Source: an uncultured Collinsella sp.
GTDB taxonomy: Bacteria; Actinomycetota; Coriobacteriia; Coriobacteriales; Coriobacteriaceae
Length of the DNA stretch: 14,650 bases
Direction of reading: 5' to 3'
Assembly (NCBI GenBank): GCA_900554495.1
Contig: USHR01000029.1
Span: 1-14,650 of the forward strand
The notes beneath the pieces are model-generated. The model did no database searches, was not told where the DNA came from, and was given only the letters and a program-made list of their open reading frames with translations. This document shows positions 13,507 through 14,650 of the stretch, in pieces (positions within the stretch are counted from its first letter, which is position 1; the number at the start of each line of letters is the position of its first letter). The position numbers were made by a program, and so were the translations under genes.

Positions 13507-13543
13507 AAAAAAGAAGCTCCTCACGGGAACGTAAGGAGCTTCT
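13507..13543 (-). terminator. Strong rho-independent terminator, minus-strand direction
   Basis: AGAAGCTCCT (13512-13521) pairs perfectly with AGGAGCTTCT (13534-13543) around a 12-base loop. On the minus strand it is followed by five more T (13511-13507) after the final T of the stem. It would stop transcripts from the HTH gene at 13707-14650 before the integrase remnant. Confidence 0.88.
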
Positions 13544-13577
13544 ACCTGCTGGTTTGTGTTTCGCTAGCCCTGTCAGC

Positions 13578-13592
13578 CTATTCCCACTCGAT
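13578..13592 (-). other. Possible attachment-site sequence like the 3' end of guaA
   Basis: On the minus strand this reads ATCGAGTGGGAATAG, encoding Ile-Glu-Trp-Glu-stop, the usual last codons of GMP synthase (guaA). The codons before it do not resemble GMP synthase. The 3' end of guaA is a known insertion site for mobile elements, and an integrase-like remnant lies about 100 bases further on in the matching orientation. It could be one end (att) of an old insertion. The match is only 15 bases. The region 13593-13706 otherwise holds no gene I can support. Confidence 0.3.
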
Positions 13593-13706
13593 AACGGGTG
13601 CCGCAGGTAAATGAGGCGCTCGTTTTGCCTCAGTCCGTTCTATCAGGCATTCTCCCATCGCCGTTTGATACTCATTTGGTCCTCACGCCGGCTAATCTGA
13701 CCACAA

Positions 13707-14650
13707 TTAGGGCAGGGCATACCCCTTCTTAAATCGCTCGTCAAAGGGACAGAAATCGCTATAGACATAGCCGTCAATAAGCGATGAACCGTTCGGTTGG
13801 CGTATCTCATGCTGCCGGAACTTCTCGACATAGCCATCGGACTTATCGTGCTCGAAATAGTCGAACTGATCAAGCCATTCGTCGTATTCATCGGCCCGCT
13901 TCACGCGCGTTTCATACCTCTTCGCCCATTCAAAAAGAAAAGAGTCGGGAACAGGCGCTCTCGCTAGAAGCGCCGGCCCCTCTTCCAGCTGAACCGGAAT
14001 CAATCCATATGAAGCCGAGAGCTGAAATAGCGCATGAGCAGCTTGAACAGGACTACCGAAATCGGTAAATACAAGCGCTCCCCTCTTCACCTCAAGAGCG
14101 CTGGACAGTTTTTGAAGCGCCGCATATTTCGGCACCCTAGCCCCCTGCTCATACGAACGTAGCGTTGCGAGGGAGAGATCGGCCTCTCGGGCCAAATCCA
14201 GCTGGGTCTTTGCAGGGGTACACCGCGCCCTTAGCTCTGGCAGCTTCTTGGACTGCATCCTATTTTGCCAGGGCGTAATCGGCACCCAGGACTCTCGCGG
14301 ATCATATTCATATCGAAGGGGAAACTGGGACGGATCAAAGTCTGCTGCGTAGTTGTCCTTCCATCTTTCATAGTCGTCTCGGTCGGAGTCGCTCTCGATC
14401 TGAGCATACTGAGCGGCCCACTTTTTTAGAAACGCCTTCATGAAGGGCGAGGTCGGCTTGAGCGCAGAATAGCGCTCGTTTGCAACAGGCTCGAATCCGT
14501 ATGTCGCGGCGAATTGGAAAAAAGCCTGAGCAATCAGATCCGTATCACTGAAGTCGTAATAGTGCAGCGACTCGGCCCGTATTCCGAAAGCATTCGCAAG
14601 TCTATCCAAATGCTCCTCCTTCGGGGCGGACTTCATCAGCTCGTAATTTC
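13707..14650 (-). CDS. Tandem-duplicated HTH (XRE-type) protein (partial)
   Basis: The frame is open at the right edge, so the start lies outside; an internal ATG at 14636 is unlikely to be the start because the residues before it (NYEL) continue an HTH. Numbering from that Met: residues 1-18 are the end of an XRE-type HTH (HLDRLANAFGI); 30-100 a helical module (AQAFFQFAATYGF, later FLKKWAAQY and DDYERWKDNY); 132-188 a second XRE HTH (AREADLSLATLRSYEQGARVP); 193-262 a second copy of the module (AHALFQLSASYGL, then FLFEWAKRY and DEYDEWLDQF). The protein is therefore a duplicated HTH-plus-module unit. The module is not one I recognise. No membrane segment or enzyme motif is seen. It ends 164 bases before a strong terminator. 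Confidence 0.8.
   Translation of the reverse strand, partial: NYELMKSAPKEEHLDRLANAFGIRAESLHYYDFSDTDLIAQAFFQFAATYGFEPVANERYSALKPTSPFMKAFLKKWAAQYAQIESDSDRDDYERWKDNYAADFDPSQFPLRYEYDPRESWVPITPWQNRMQSKKLPELRARCTPAKTQLDLAREADLSLATLRSYEQGARVPKYAALQKLSSALEVKRGALVFTDFGSPVQAAHALFQLSASYGLIPVQLEEGPALLARAPVPDSFLFEWAKRYETRVKRADEYDEWLDQFDYFEHDKSDGYVEKFRQHEIRQPNGSSLIDGYVYSDFCPFDERFKKGYALP

Noticed and set aside
1..14650. CRISPR array, tRNA, rRNA or complete insertion sequence
   Set aside because: No regularly spaced repeats, no cloverleaf or rRNA-like sequence, and no transposase frame were seen.

Overview
The window reads as chromosome from a high-GC Gram-positive gut-type actinobacterium, most likely a Coriobacteriia member (Collinsella/Olsenella-like). 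The grounds are GC-rich codon use, strong AGGAGG-type ribosome binding sites, a sortase-anchored LPxTG surface protein, and many small redox enzymes each sitting beside a one-component regulator. The assignment is an inference from style, not a database match. No rRNA, tRNA or CRISPR array was seen.

Layout. 1-307 (-) is the start of an iron-sulfur-flavoprotein-like FMN reductase that runs off the left edge. 629-1546 (+) is an LPxTG wall-anchored protein. 1789-2062 (-) is a small cysteine-rich gene that appears broken by one extra G just after its start codon. 2164-2995 is a divergent HxlR regulator/cupin pair with a perfect inverted repeat between them. 2992-6196 is a TetR regulator divergent from three consecutive Sir2-family genes. 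6271-8724 is a carboxymuconolactone decarboxylase-cupin fusion plus an alpha/beta hydrolase, divergent from a MerR regulator, with a flavoprotein gene tail left in the leader. 8954-13202 is a LysR regulator divergent from an aldo/keto reductase, then a flavodoxin fragment, a second aldo/keto reductase and an iron-containing alcohol dehydrogenase. 13203-14650 holds an integrase-like remnant, a strong terminator, a possible attachment-site sequence, and a regulator made of two duplicated HTH-plus-helical modules that runs off the right edge.

How it fits together. From about 2.1 to 13.2 kb the window is a string of self-contained 'regulator facing its enzymes' cassettes using four regulator families (HxlR, TetR, MerR, LysR). 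The enzymes (cupins, CMD fold, Cys-nucleophile hydrolase, aldo/keto reductases, Fe-ADH, flavoproteins) suit handling of electrophilic carbonyl or quinone compounds and redox stress. Gene remnants between cassettes suggest they have been gained, lost and trimmed repeatedly.

The most notable item is the three-gene sirtuin operon (3693-6196). The first and third proteins carry the Gln-for-His change and zinc ribbon of class M (SirTM) sirtuins, known as protein ADP-ribosyltransferases. The middle one keeps the Rossmann-type motifs but has lost the zinc ribbon and carries Glu at the key position. None of the usual SirTM partners (macrodomain, GcvH-L, lipoate ligase) lies in the window.
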